From NCBI GenBank assembly GCA_963170055.1, contig CAUJGJ010000082.1, positions 645,001 through 660,000 on the forward strand: 15,000 nt of DNA, read 5' to 3'. The notes under the pieces were generated by a model. The model was not told the origin of the DNA. It did not search any database and saw only the letters and a list, made by a program, of their open reading frames with translations. This document shows positions 1 to 8,185 of this stretch, piece by piece; positions within the stretch are counted from its first letter, which is position 1; every line of letters begins with the position of its first letter. The stretch comes from Halisarca cf. caerulea (Eukaryota; Porifera; Demospongiae; Chondrillida; Halisarcidae). The position numbers were made by a program, and so were the translations under genes.

Positions 1-14
1 TACCTATGTACGTA

Positions 15-685
15 CAGTACGGACCCGAAAAAAGGTAGCGTGAAACATAAACAAGAATCCGCTAAACGAAATGCAAAGGCGAGAATACCGCTAATAGAGA
101 AACGTGTACTGCTAAATGTGAACAGAAAAAGGGCTAAATGAGGATCACAAAAGGGATAAGCGCTGACCAAGAGAAGTAAACCGAAAACTGAGACTTTATA
201 AGGACGAGAGTTGAGTGGTAGCATGTCGTGTGAGCGAGGAAGAAAGATCGCTAGAGAATGTCTATAAGCCTTTACTGGAAACAGCGGATAGTCCAACTTT
301 ATTCCGATTTGGGTTGCTCATATGGAGATATCGAGCATGTCCTTCGATACGAAGGGAAGACCGTTCCTAAGAAGACCATTATCAAGAAGTACAAGGAGCA
401 TGGGACGATTGGACGTTTGGCAGGGTCTGGAAGACAGCCAATGCTTACTGCAGAAGTCCTAGCGTTGGTCGAAGCTAAAATGCGAAGACGACGAAACCAC
501 TGCCGTTCACCTAGTCGAGATAAGTGAACCGTCAATCAGAAAACATCAAAAGCCAAACCAGCAAGCGGGAAACACTAATTTGCAATTCGCATAAAGGTAA
601 GCGCAACGTATGCGCTAAAATAAATGAGAAACAGAAACGACTAAGGCTAACCACGATTATCGTTACTTTTTTTCTGTCCGTACTG
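15..685 (+). mobile_element. Tc1/mariner-type element, 671 bp, internally deleted
   Basis: The element starts CAGTACGGAC and ends GTCCGTACTG. Both ends are flanked by TA (13-14 and 686-687), the target duplication typical of the Tc1/mariner superfamily. The inverted repeats continue imperfectly for about 25 bp through an A-rich stretch (left about 15-40, right about 661-685). Inside is only the N-terminal DNA-binding part of a transposase (258-594). The catalytic DDE/D domain is absent, so this is an internally deleted, non-autonomous copy. The sequence on both sides (GTACG, then CGCAGG...) matches an uninterrupted GTACGTACGAGG at 14076-14087, which acts as an empty site and confirms the boundaries. 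The exact superfamily branch is inferred from the termini and the HTH only. Confidence 0.8.
258..594 (+). pseudogene. Tc1-type transposase N-terminal HTH fragment, frameshifted
   Basis: The reading frame opens with ATG at 258 and encodes MSISLYWKQRIVQLYSDLG, followed by a paired-like helix-turn-helix region containing GTIGRLAGSGRQP, the linker typical of Tc1-like transposases. About 75 codons in, near 483-487 (ATGCGAAGACGACG), the frame becomes arginine-rich and stops at 525-527. Shifting by one base there restores an acidic DDETTAVHLVEI stretch that runs to a TAA at 592-594. I therefore read this as a single-base indel in a decayed gene. Even repaired it would have only the DNA-binding half and no catalytic domain. 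It could at most act as a DNA-binding peptide. A donor-like AAAG/GTAAGC follows the TAA at 592-600, but no partner exon was found. Confidence 0.75.
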
Positions 686-687
686 TA

Positions 688-1010
688 CGCAGGTCTGGCA
701 CAGCCGCCATCTTTCTCAACGGCAAGGACGTATAGTTTAGGCGATCAGACCAGGTCCTGTTTGCATGGAAACAATGAGCGAAAGCAAAAAAAATATAGCA
801 CTAAAACACCTCTGTTCGTCTAAGAAGCTCTGATAACTGTCCTGACTGATATTGCAGAGATTCGCTACATTTTCTTTAGCTGCGAAGAGTTGCGTGCCAG
901 TGCGACTTTTCCCACTTAAAGAATGCAACTGGACAGTTAATCTTCACCTAATCTCAATGATGACTGCTAGGACAGTTCTCAAAGTGTGTCAAACAAACAG
1001 CGGCAAGAGT
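688..1010 (+). repeat. Dispersed repeat core, copy 1
   Basis: This stretch aligns collinearly with 14083-14395. Shared blocks include AGCCGCCATCTTTCTCAACG versus AGCCATCTTTTTTCGACGGC, then CATGGAAACAATGAGCGAAA versus TATGGAAACAACGAACGAAA, TATAGCACTAAAAC, GAGATTCGCT, and a TGACTGCTAGGACAGTTCTC-like block near the right end. The match continues to the left of the Tc1-type element (bases before 13), so that element split the repeat. The function is unknown. Short open frames here are not conserved between the copies as proteins, so I see it as a non-coding transposon interior. Confidence 0.75.
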
Positions 1011-1958
1011 GCCACTTTTTCATTTTCATTTAAGTGATGAATACTAAGTATGTGCATCTTGTGTACCTGTAAAAGGTTACTATTACTGTCCTTCATAACC
1101 AGAATTATGATAGAAGTTGTGTTGAGCCACCACACACACATCAGGGTTCCCCCCAGAAAAAAAAAAGTAGAGTGGTACAAAGCCAATGTATATATACCAG
1201 CTGCCAACATCACATACATAATGGGCTATAGCCACGAATACTATGCTATAACAGGCTCATATTAACGTCCTTCCTTTGCGATTCAGTTGAAATGACATAA
1301 GTTTCAGGTGACGAAAATGTCTACTTTTCTGAACATTTTGACCTAGCATGCGACTATTTAATCTCAAATAGAGACATTTAGATCTCTAATGGTGATTATA
1401 TCTGTGTATCTCCCAAATTTATCTCTTTTTCTTACCCATGAAATGTTGCATGGTGAAAAAAGTGGCATGGCGCTGTGCCACGCTAGAGGATATGTAGAGA
1501 GAAGCCTGACACGTGGCTGAAGTGTTTCAGTTCCTTTGATTTTTAACAGCTGAGCAGCGACGGACCTCTAAATGTTTGAACTTAGAAACGGTCCACTACA
1601 GGCCTTGGGGGGCTATCAGGTTATGGCAATTCCAAATTTTGTCATCTTATGTACCTCACAAAAATCGATATTTAACCAATATTATGATGAATACTATAAT
1701 ACTTACAATCATAATAAACTCAGTTTACGATCACAGTAGGGCCTAACTACAATCATAGCACCACTGAAATACGATTTTAATACTATATGCTATATGAACA
1801 TATGTTACTATTATATTACATGTGAACATTTTTCTGACCCATACCGTATGTGAATGGAAATTCTCACAGAAGTACATATTTACGGATGATATGCCAAAAT
1901 TATACCATAGAGTCGTGAATGTGAAAGACAGTATTGGCGTGTGTACGTGTACGTACAT

Positions 1959-1960
<2 letters not shown>
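1011..1960. other. Stretch without recognisable gene
   Basis: I see no convincing exon, RNA gene or terminal repeat here. Open frames on both strands are short, low in complexity and unlike known domains. The stretch probably belongs to a large intron or the continuation of the minus-strand CARD gene, whose next exon (needing phase 1) was not found. Confidence 0.4.
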
Positions 1961-2022
<62 letters not shown>

Positions 2023-2023
2023 A

Positions 2024-2114
<91 letters not shown>

Positions 2115-2115
2115 A

Positions 2116-2210
<95 letters not shown>
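1961..2210. repeat. (TG)n microsatellite
   Basis: About 250 bp of almost pure TG dinucleotides, broken by single TGCATG or TGTATG variants. It begins right after GTACGTGTACGTACATACG and ends at TTACTCCCC, just before the donor of the third CARD exon on the other strand. Long Cys-Val and His-Thr open frames across it are artefacts of the repeat. Such alternating purine-pyrimidine tracts can adopt Z-DNA (established knowledge). Confidence 0.97.
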
Positions 2211-2214
<4 letters not shown>

Positions 2215-2229
2215 CCCCAATTCACTCAC

Positions 2230-2300
2230 CACTGAATCCAGGGATGTCATCTTGGTGGTGTTGCTGGTCATGTTGCTGCTGCATAAGGATGGTCTGTTGC
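2230..2300 (-). CDS. CARD gene, exon 3 (Gln/His-rich segment)
   Basis: On the minus strand a good acceptor (AACAATTCTACAG) precedes base 2300, and a consensus donor GTGAGT follows base 2230. The 71-nt exon encodes a Gln/His-rich stretch containing MQQQHDQQHHQDD and ending IPGFS plus one base. The upstream CARD exon ends with two bases (AC) of a codon. Adding the first G of this exon makes a threonine codon and keeps the frame open throughout, so phase supports the join. The next exon must begin in phase 1 and lies at lower coordinates, probably outside the window. A Gln/His-rich linker after a CARD is not diagnostic of a family. Confidence 0.6.
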
Positions 2301-2357
2301 CTGTAGAATTGTTGAGTATAATCGTGATAACAGTACTCGGACAAAATCAAGAAGGTA

Positions 2358-2537
2358 CAGTAGAACCTCGTTAGTAAGAACACTGTTAATGAGTAATACG
2401 TACCTGATTAGGAAACACAAGGATATGATTCCCCAGCTTATAACCCATAATACTAATCTATATGGTTAGCAAGTACTACTGATAGTGAGCAGCAATTCGG
2501 AGGGTCCCCAGGTGTACTTACTAACAAGGTTTGACTG
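2358..2537. mobile_element. 180-bp CAGT-ended, TA-flanked MITE
   Basis: Left end CAGTAGAACCTCGTTAGTAA and right end (reverse complement) CAGTCAAACCTTGTTAGTAA are 26-bp inverted repeats with about four mismatches. TA lies on both sides (2356-2357 and 2538-2539). CAGT termini with TA duplications are typical of pogo/Tigger-like Tc1/mariner elements. There is no coding capacity. It sits in the intron between exons 2 and 3 of the CARD gene. Confidence 0.75.
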
Positions 2538-2872
2538 TAATGGTAAACTATACGAGTAGCTATTCTGTCCAGTGACACTGTACATGATGGTGTGTGGGAA
2601 AAGGCTACCAACATATGGTCCATGAGGTGGACAACCTGACACTGAAGAGAACAAGGACAATCTCAGATCTGAGACAAAGAGTTGCAAAGAACGATGCATG
2701 GAATACCTCAACAAAGAGAAGCACCAAAGACCTCAGAAGCAATGGAGACTGATGCGCAAACAAGTACCAGTTGTGCACCTCCTGATGTACTATTGATTAA
2801 TAGCTTATCAGACACTGTTCCACCCTCCATTGCATGAGTAGCCATTTTTTTCTCTGTCATCATCTCTACATA

Positions 2873-3068
2873 CAGTACATGCATGTGGAATCTCCGAATA
2901 AAGGACATTTTGAGATAGCCACTTTTGTCCTTTGTGAGCAGGTTGTCCTCTTTGAGAGATTCAAAATGTTTCAGAACTATAGGGAGAAAATATTTTGGGA
3001 CCTCAAGCTGTGTCCTTTGTAGAGAGACTGTCCTTATTTCGAAGTGTCCACTATCGGAGATTCCACTG
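2873..3068. mobile_element. 196-bp CAGT-ended, TA-flanked MITE
   Basis: The right end read on the minus strand is CAGTGGAATCTCCGATAGTG. The left end is CAGT, a 10-bp insertion (ACATGCATGT), then GGAATCTCCGAATAAAGG. TA flanks both ends (2871-2872 and 3069-3070). The inner GGACA-type blocks repeat on both sides. I read it as a second pogo-like MITE in the same CARD intron, with one end altered. An apparent minus-strand open frame across it is spurious. Confidence 0.65.
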
Positions 3069-3276
3069 TACATGGATAGAATAGAATATTATATTCTCTG
3101 ACATAAAACACTATTAGTAAGTCTTTGAAATCTGTGGTTCACGATAGTTTATTCACTGTTTCGTCCACTGTGTATACAGCCAACAGGGAAAGCTCAGTCC
3201 TGCCTGAATTCTGAGGATAGGCCTTATTAATGCCACATCAGTATGATAGGACTGGTATAAAATGACAGTAGAATTG

Positions 3277-3296
3277 CCCCCCCCCCCCCCCCCCCC
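3277..3296. repeat. C20 homopolymer
   Basis: An uninterrupted run of 20 C between GAATTG and ATGC, inside the CARD gene intron 2. A second run of exactly the same length lies at 11474-11493. Confidence 0.95.
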
Positions 3297-3414
3297 ATGC
3301 AGTATTGAACACACAAGAATGACATCATTTTGTTAGGAAAATTCCACATTCGGTTGCTATCCTTCACTGACGTTCTAAACTAAAAACATGCTGTTGTAAC
3401 TGGTTAGTACTCAC

Positions 3415-3748
3415 GTTTTCATTTCCGCTCTGATTATCTCTGCTATTGCATAGAGACGAGGTCTAGCAGGTTTTGAATACTCCTCCAGGAAGACACAGAA
3501 ATCCTCCAACGTCTGGTCAACGTGGTACAAGGACATGTAGTCCAGTAATTGACGTATACATTGTTTATCTCCTTTGTCCGCAAGTACTACAAGTTGGTCC
3601 GCATCGGTCTTAGCAAGAAGTCCCTTCCCATACAGCCCTGATATGAAATCCTTGCTTGCCGGCAAGTTGTCTTGCAGATATGTGTGCAGAGATTCTAATA
3701 CTTTCTTAGTTATTGCTCCATCATCCATGATTTGAACCAACCGAAAAT
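3415..3748 (-). CDS. CARD-domain protein, exon 2 (caspase recruitment domain)
   Basis: An acceptor (TGCTGCCATAG) precedes base 3748 and a consensus donor GTGAGT follows base 3415. From the ATG at 3728 (A at -3, G at +4) the frame encodes about 104 residues with the pattern of a death-fold CARD. Helix 1 is near VLESLHTYLQDNL, then the hallmark FISGLYGKGLLAKTDADQL, then CIRQLLDYM, then TLEDFCVFLEEYSKPA. CARDs bind other CARDs to build signalling assemblies in apoptosis or innate immunity (family knowledge). The specific partner is unknown. An ATG in exon 1 (4114) followed by GT at the exon 1 donor (4101) also joins in frame through MLTPDFRLVQI, so the true start may be there. That ATG has a weaker context (T at -3). 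The CARD call rests on motif reading, and another death-fold type is possible. Confidence 0.7.
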
Positions 3749-4101
3749 CTATGGCAGCATTGTTAGGGTAAAGTGAGGTAAAATGTTACTCAAGGGGTAA
3801 AATGGAACACTAGGGCTGAGGGAACAGGGTCTTTACTTTTGTTACAGCTGCACTATCTAGCCATAGTTGACATGTCTGAAGCCCCAATTCCCAGACAATA
3901 CTGACCAAAGATAAAGCCTGTAAGTTGCTACATCCATGGTTGCTGTTGACACTGTTTTCAATTGGCCGATTATTACCCCACGCTCCTTTTTATCCCGCTT
4001 TATCCTATAACACTAAATCAGAATCCTAACTTTGATTACGTAAGGACATAACCTAAAGAATTACCACATAAAACGCACTCAGGGTCAACGAGCAAACTCA
4101 C

Positions 4102-4114
4102 CAGGTGTAAGCAT
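4102..4114 (-). CDS. CARD gene, exon 1 coding end (alternative start)
   Basis: On the minus strand ATGCTTACACCTG ends at base 4102 and is followed directly by the donor GTGAGT. Spliced to base 3748 it makes an open frame MLTPDFRLVQI into MDDGAITKK of the CARD exon. The next upstream in-frame codon of note is a TAG within GGGCTATAGACG, so this is the first possible ATG. Whether translation starts here or at 3728 cannot be decided from sequence. The 5' untranslated part would extend toward about 4150. Confidence 0.45.
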
Positions 4115-4139
4115 ATAGACCCTACCAGCAAGGACGAAA

Positions 4140-4215
4140 TGGAGCGTCTATAGCCCGCCCCTTCGGGGAATGGTTGGGGCAGCGTGACGTCATATTCGTC
4201 ATTCGATTGGGCAAT
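4140..4215. promoter_or_regulatory. Likely bidirectional promoter: GC box, CRE, CCAAT box
   Basis: Within 60 bp lie a GC box CCCGCCCC (4154-4161), a full palindromic CRE TGACGTCA (4185-4192) and an inverted CCAAT box ATTGG (4206-4210). The stretch is more GC-rich than its surroundings. To the left is exon 1 of the minus-strand CARD gene, and to the right is an ATG followed by a splice donor on the plus strand. Motif identities are established knowledge. Promoter activity and bidirectionality are inference. Confidence 0.5.
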
Positions 4216-4290
4216 CAGTGCAAATCACTTTTGCAAGAAGAAAATGGCCACTGTTCATGCAGCATTGGCGCAGCGAATAGGCGGATAAAG
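4216..4290 (+). other. Possible plus-strand first exon with a 14-codon ORF
   Basis: Just right of the promoter motifs an ATG at 4244 (GAAAATGG, A at -3) opens MATVHAALAQRIGG and stops at TAA 4286-4288. The donor AAAG/GTGAGAG follows at 4290/4291. The stop before the donor means this would be an upstream ORF or a non-coding exon. A weak acceptor-like TTTTAATTTTACAG exists near 4986, but I found no downstream coding exon. It may be a lncRNA or the 5' end of a gene I cannot follow. Confidence 0.3.
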
Positions 4291-4476
4291 GTGAGAGTCA
4301 TTCATGATCTATAGTATAGTCACCTCTACTGGGTCTATTGTCAATGCAACTCTAGTGACAGACACCATGCTTATGCTGGAAAGGTGGCGTGTGGAGCAGC
4401 ACTCCGGCGGGCATTGCGGCAGCTAGTCTCGTACCCAGACCCTATTCTTCCCTCCATTTTCAATGAATGATCGAAT

Positions 4477-4478
<2 letters not shown>

Positions 4479-4545
<67 letters not shown>

Positions 4546-4604
4546 GTGTGTTTGTGCACGTGTGTGTGCACGTGCATGCGTGTGTGTGTGTGCGTGCGTG
4601 CGTG

Positions 4605-4657
<53 letters not shown>

Positions 4658-4692
4658 ACGTGTGTGTGCACGTGCATGTGTGTGTGTGCATG

Positions 4693-4732
<40 letters not shown>

Positions 4733-4770
4733 TGCACGTGTGTGTGCACGTGCATGTGTGTGTGTGCATG

Positions 4771-4804
<34 letters not shown>

Positions 4805-4875
4805 TGCACGTGTGTGTGCACGTGCATGTGTGTGTGTGTGTGCGTGCGTGTGCATGTGTGTGTGCGTGCGTGTGC

Positions 4876-4904
<29 letters not shown>
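4479..4904. repeat. (TG)n tract with GTGCACGTG higher-order units
   Basis: About 425 bp of TG-rich repeat. Unlike the tract at 1961-2210, it contains repeated blocks built on TTTGTGCACGTGTGTGTGCA and GTGCATG, near 4551, 4655, 4729 and 4801. The last three are spaced about 72-74 bp apart. Each block contains CACGTG palindromes. All long Cys/Val or His/Thr frames here are repeat artefacts. Confidence 0.95.
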
Positions 4905-4906
<2 letters not shown>

Positions 4907-5460
4907 AACATGGACATTCTGTGCCAAATTATTCAAAGATTTGCAATTATTGAAAAACCTTAAAATTACATATTTTTAATTTTACAGGTATACAGTTGCT
5001 ACAGCAATTTTAGAAGGATGAGTTTCCACAGGATATAGCCAATAGCACAAAAAGTTAAAATTTAAAATTTGCAATTGACTGCATGGATTTCTAGCTAGCT
5101 GTAGTCAGTTTATTAAACATATAACACTATTATAATATGCATGAATTATTATAATAATTATTATAATTTGATTCTTGAATATGAAAACTCGTAATTATGC
5201 CTATATGTATGTGTATTGTTATATTGTTGTATGTTTATAATTAATTTGTATATAATTATTATAAAAGCATAATTATATAGGTATGTGTTGTAAGCATGTA
5301 TAAAGCTACATGTATAGTACAATTATATACTATAGTGTTTCAAAAACATTGCATTGCACATATTTATTATATGCATGTATACTATAGGTATAGTATACAG
5401 ATATCTCAGAGGTATCACTATGTTATTGTTATATCCCAGTGACGAACATATTAATTATAT
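4905..5460. other. AT-rich intergenic stretch
   Basis: Strongly AT-rich, with TTATAATTATTATAAT-type runs and CATGCATG motifs. No open frame, RNA gene or terminal repeat could be supported. It lies between the 3' side of the Kelch gene and the promoter region near 4150. Confidence 0.5.
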
Positions 5461-5523
5461 GATATTCAGGTTATCACCAAAGACCGAGGCGAAGCTGAGG
5501 TCGCGGGCGATGACCTGGATATC
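5461..5523. repeat. Imperfect inverted repeat (hairpin) with GC-rich centre
   Basis: Left arm GATATTCAGGTTATCACC (5461-5478) pairs with GGCGATGACCTGGATATC (5506-5523) at 15 of 18 positions. An inner GACC/GGTC pair (5482-5485 with 5499-5502) encloses GAGGCGAAGCTGA. It is GC-rich in an AT-rich setting. It may be a small fold-back element or a structured RNA region. Nothing identifies it. Confidence 0.55.
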
Positions 5524-5643
5524 ATGCAAGTGAACAAGGATATACTAACCCATGCATGCAAATTAATTGATTTTCAATTAGTAGACATAATTGGCAATAA
5601 TTGATTTTATTGACACTGGCCAAATTGACTCTATTAACACCTG

Positions 5644-5669
5644 GTAGTTATTACCCAGGTGATAACTAC
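5644..5669. repeat. 26-bp near-perfect palindrome
   Basis: GTAGTTATTACC and its near complement GGTGATAACTAC meet around a central CA, giving a 26-bp palindrome with a single unmatched pair per arm. The GGTGATAAC half recurs in the hairpin at 5461-5523 (as GTTATCACC), suggesting that both belong to one structured region in the 3' flank of the Kelch gene. Confidence 0.5.
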
Positions 5670-5973
5670 ATGCCAAGTTTTTCTTTTGATTTTTCTCAAA
5701 CTAGGATAGAATAATAATAATATTTATATTATTTATAATCATTGTATGCAATGCATACATTGTGCAATCCAATACACATACATACAACATTGAGTGTTGG
5801 TTTAGAGAGGTTTGTTTCACTGTGTGCATGCACTCCTTATCACAACATCATTGCAACATTGCAGTTCAAAAAATCATAATCACTCAATTGCAAGTTTACA
5901 AACAATTACAAAAATGATCAAGTCAAAATGTCCACTGGGAATGCATGGGAATCAGACTCCAGTACAAATACTA

Positions 5974-6912
5974 CTATAATTCACATGATTCTACAGAAGT
6001 GCCAGCACCAAAACCACAAAGTACAAAAAGTTCCTGCTTGTTATCAAATGTGCAAACCACAACAGATGGGGACTCCCTACTCTTTCTAATATCAGACACT
6101 TTAATCCATGTCTTTTTATAACAATCATACAAATTAACAGATGAATGGTGCAATTTGCCATTGTCATCACGACCACCCACAGTAACAAGGCAGTTGTTTA
6201 CAGCAACTAAACCACTCCTCATGAGTGGGGTTTTAGGAAGGAACTGCCAAAAGGATTTGGGAGATACACTTGATTTAGGATCACTTGGAATCAGTGATTC
6301 CTTTACAGCACTCAGTTTGGCTGTGTAAACTGTATTATCAGTACCAGAACCACATCCAATGAAGAGTTCATTGTCTGTTACTGTACACTGCATGAACCAA
6401 GACGCTACAGGTAAATCACAAATCTCCCACCAAGTGGAGGACAGCTGGGAACTGTCCAACACTTCTATTGATGACAACCAACCACCATTCCCACCCCAAC
6501 CACCAGCAACAACAATCATGTCCTCAAAAGAAGTTGATGTAGCCCACACCCTCCCTATGTTCAGTGATGGGAGTGTATTGGACCATTTCATATTATCATC
6601 CAAAGAGAATACTACTTTTGAACACACTTCTCCTTTCCTCCAGGCACCACCTAAAGTGTGTACCTGGTTGGCTGTGGTTGCTAAGGTGAAGCCACACATT
6701 TCACAAGAATCGTGAAATGGTAGTTTAGACCATTTTCGACTGACAACATTGAACACATACAGAAACTGATCATAGGACCCCCACAACCACCTTTCACCAA
6801 CAAATATCTTGTCATTCAAATAAACTGCTATTGGGCACCACATCCTCTCCAATACATTTGGTTGTTCTCTCCAGTAGAGGTGGGTCAGCTTCAACTTCCC
6901 TTTTTCAAACAA
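5974..6912 (-). CDS. Kelch-repeat protein, terminal exon (beta-propeller)
   Basis: The frame has 312 residues and ends at TAG 5976-5974. It begins directly after an in-frame TAG that is also an acceptor (CTGTCAATAAATAG at 6913-6914), and no ATG opens it. I therefore read it as the last coding exon of a spliced gene, not a complete protein. It carries about five Kelch-type units: LGGAWRKG (87-94), VAGGWGGNGGW (135-145), GCGSGTDNTVY (186-196), VGGRDDNGK (245-253) and LCGFGAG (298-304), each followed by a hydrophobic strand and often a W such as KWSKLP or TWIKV. Kelch repeats fold into a beta-propeller used for protein binding. No enzyme motif is seen. The upstream exons at 8186-8518 and 8582-8716 join in phase 0. 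No AATAAA lies close behind the stop. One on the minus strand lies near 5606-5611. Confidence 0.8.
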   Translation of the reverse strand: MFEKGKLKLTHLYWREQPNVLERMWCPIAVYLNDKIFVGERWLWGSYDQFLYVFNVVSRKWSKLPFHDSCEMCGFTLATTANQVHTLGGAWRKGEVCSKVVFSLDDNMKWSNTLPSLNIGRVWATSTSFEDMIVVAGGWGGNGGWLSSIEVLDSSQLSSTWWEICDLPVASWFMQCTVTDNELFIGCGSGTDNTVYTAKLSAVKESLIPSDPKSSVSPKSFWQFLPKTPLMRSGLVAVNNCLVTVGGRDDNGKLHHSSVNLYDCYKKTWIKVSDIRKSRESPSVVVCTFDNKQELFVLCGFGAGTSVESCEL

Positions 6913-6996
6913 CTATTTATTGACAGATAAAACACATCAAATCATATATATATATATACAAATTAGATAAACCTAACAACACAACACATACAATAC

Positions 6997-7288
6997 TTTT
7001 CATAAAAAACTGGACAATGTACGGCGGTCAAACGGGCAGTCAATCAACGGACGTACACCATACACTCGCCGATATACAGTTGGAGGTACAGGGTACGGAT
7101 GATATGCAAAAATATTTACACCTTAAAATTGCACAATGACATTGGTACGTTGGAAATGGTTCTCCGAGCAAAAATTGCACAACCATACAACACCCGTACG
7201 TATTCTGTACATACAGCAGTGAAGGCCCCGTCGGTCACCATATGTACACAGTTTTACCGCTGTACGTCGTCCAGTTTTTTTGTGAAAA
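6997..7288. mobile_element. About 290-bp inverted-repeat element (MITE)
   Basis: Left end TTTTCATAAAAAACTGGAC (6997 on) continues to GTACGGCGGTCAAAC. The right end read on the minus strand is TTTTCACAAAAAAACTGGAC, continuing to GTACAGCGGTAAAAC. The arms of about 37 bp match with a handful of differences and one gap. The termini and target duplication are not clear. They do not start with CAGT, so this is a different family from the MITEs near 2.4-3.0 kb. It lies in the large intron before the Kelch exon. Confidence 0.6.
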
Positions 7289-7499
7289 AAATGATCAGTG
7301 GGAGCCATAGACAGGTTTGCTACACCATAAATACTTTAATCCAGGGTTACACCCACTTTAATACAGGGATTACTTGATATTTATACTGTCCGTTTACCAA
7401 AAGATAACACTTGTGGTTTCAGTGTGTAACCACATCTGTTAGTGGTGGTCATCCAACTACACAAGGTATGTACTAGGTATAATATTACATATGTAAAGT

Positions 7500-7627
7500 G
7501 GATAAGAAGGTTGCTGGATTATAAAGGTCAGTTTAAATGACAAAAAATAATGGTCAGTGCCAGAGAATCTTGGCAGGTTCAGGCAAATGCTGGTTTATAG
7601 AGGTGCTGGACTAGGCAGGTTCCACTG
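7500..7627. mobile_element. Pogo-like MITE, one recognisable end
   Basis: Read on the minus strand, 7629-7628 is TA and is followed by CAGTGGAACCTGCCTAGTCC and then AGCACCTCTATAAACCAGCA, typical of the CAGT-ended elements seen elsewhere in this window. I could not find the matching other end, so the left boundary is a guess and the copy may be truncated. Confidence 0.45.
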
Positions 7628-7825
7628 TAATTTCTTAACACTTCCAATCATCTGGCATAGCCATTTCCCTATAGCAAGGTTCATTACCCCTTCCTTAGCA
7701 GGGTTCATTTAAAAAACTGTTCAAGGAGGAGGGACAATAACACAGTAACATACATAGTAAGGGGAAGGGAGTGGCAGGGGAGTGATAGGTGTCGATGACT
7801 ATACATGTGTGTTTACCTATGTACG

Positions 7826-8146
7826 TACATGTGTGGTTGGCTACATGTGTGGTTGGCTACATGTGTGGTTGGCTACATGTGTGGTGGCTACATGTGTGGT
7901 TGGCTACATGTGTGGTTAACTACATGTGTGATTGGCTACATGTGTGGTTGGCTACATGTGTGGTTGGCTATGTGTGTGGTCGGCTACATGTGTGATAGGC
8001 TACATGTGTGGTCAGCTACATGTGTGGTTGGCTACATGTGTGGTCGGCTACATGTGTGGTTGGGTACATGTGTGGTTGGCTACATGTGTGGTAGGCTACA
8101 TGTGTGGTTGACTACATGTGTGGTCGGCTATGTGTGTGGTTGGTTA
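7826..8146. repeat. 16-bp minisatellite, about 20 copies
   Basis: Tandem copies of GGCTACATGTGTGGTT with point changes (GTCGG, GATAGG, TATGTGTG) and one shorter unit. The array lies in the intron between Kelch-gene exons, starting about 40 bp below the exon B donor. Repetitive Cys/Trp/Leu frames across it are artefacts. Confidence 0.95.
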
Positions 8147-8185
8147 CAGGTACAATCAAGCGTACACCAACTACACACAACTCAC

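Noticed and set aside
1743..2374. Long Cys/Val and His/Thr open frames on both strands
   Set aside because: They are translations of the (TG)n tract and exist in several frames at once.
2620..2842. Possible plus-strand exon with a Ser/Thr/Pro-rich frame ending VPPSIA
   Set aside because: Two overlapping frames look equally protein-like, no convincing acceptor joins either, and it lies inside a minus-strand intron.
2708..3073. Minus-strand 121-residue frame
   Set aside because: It spans a TA-flanked MITE and has no domain. It would need to be an exon between two well-phased CARD exons.
4423..4979. Overlapping 140-170-residue frames on both strands
   Set aside because: Same cause, the TG repeat. 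No frame extends into plausible coding sequence.
6359..6715. Plus-strand 118-residue frame
   Set aside because: It is antisense to the Kelch exon and has no recognisable domain.
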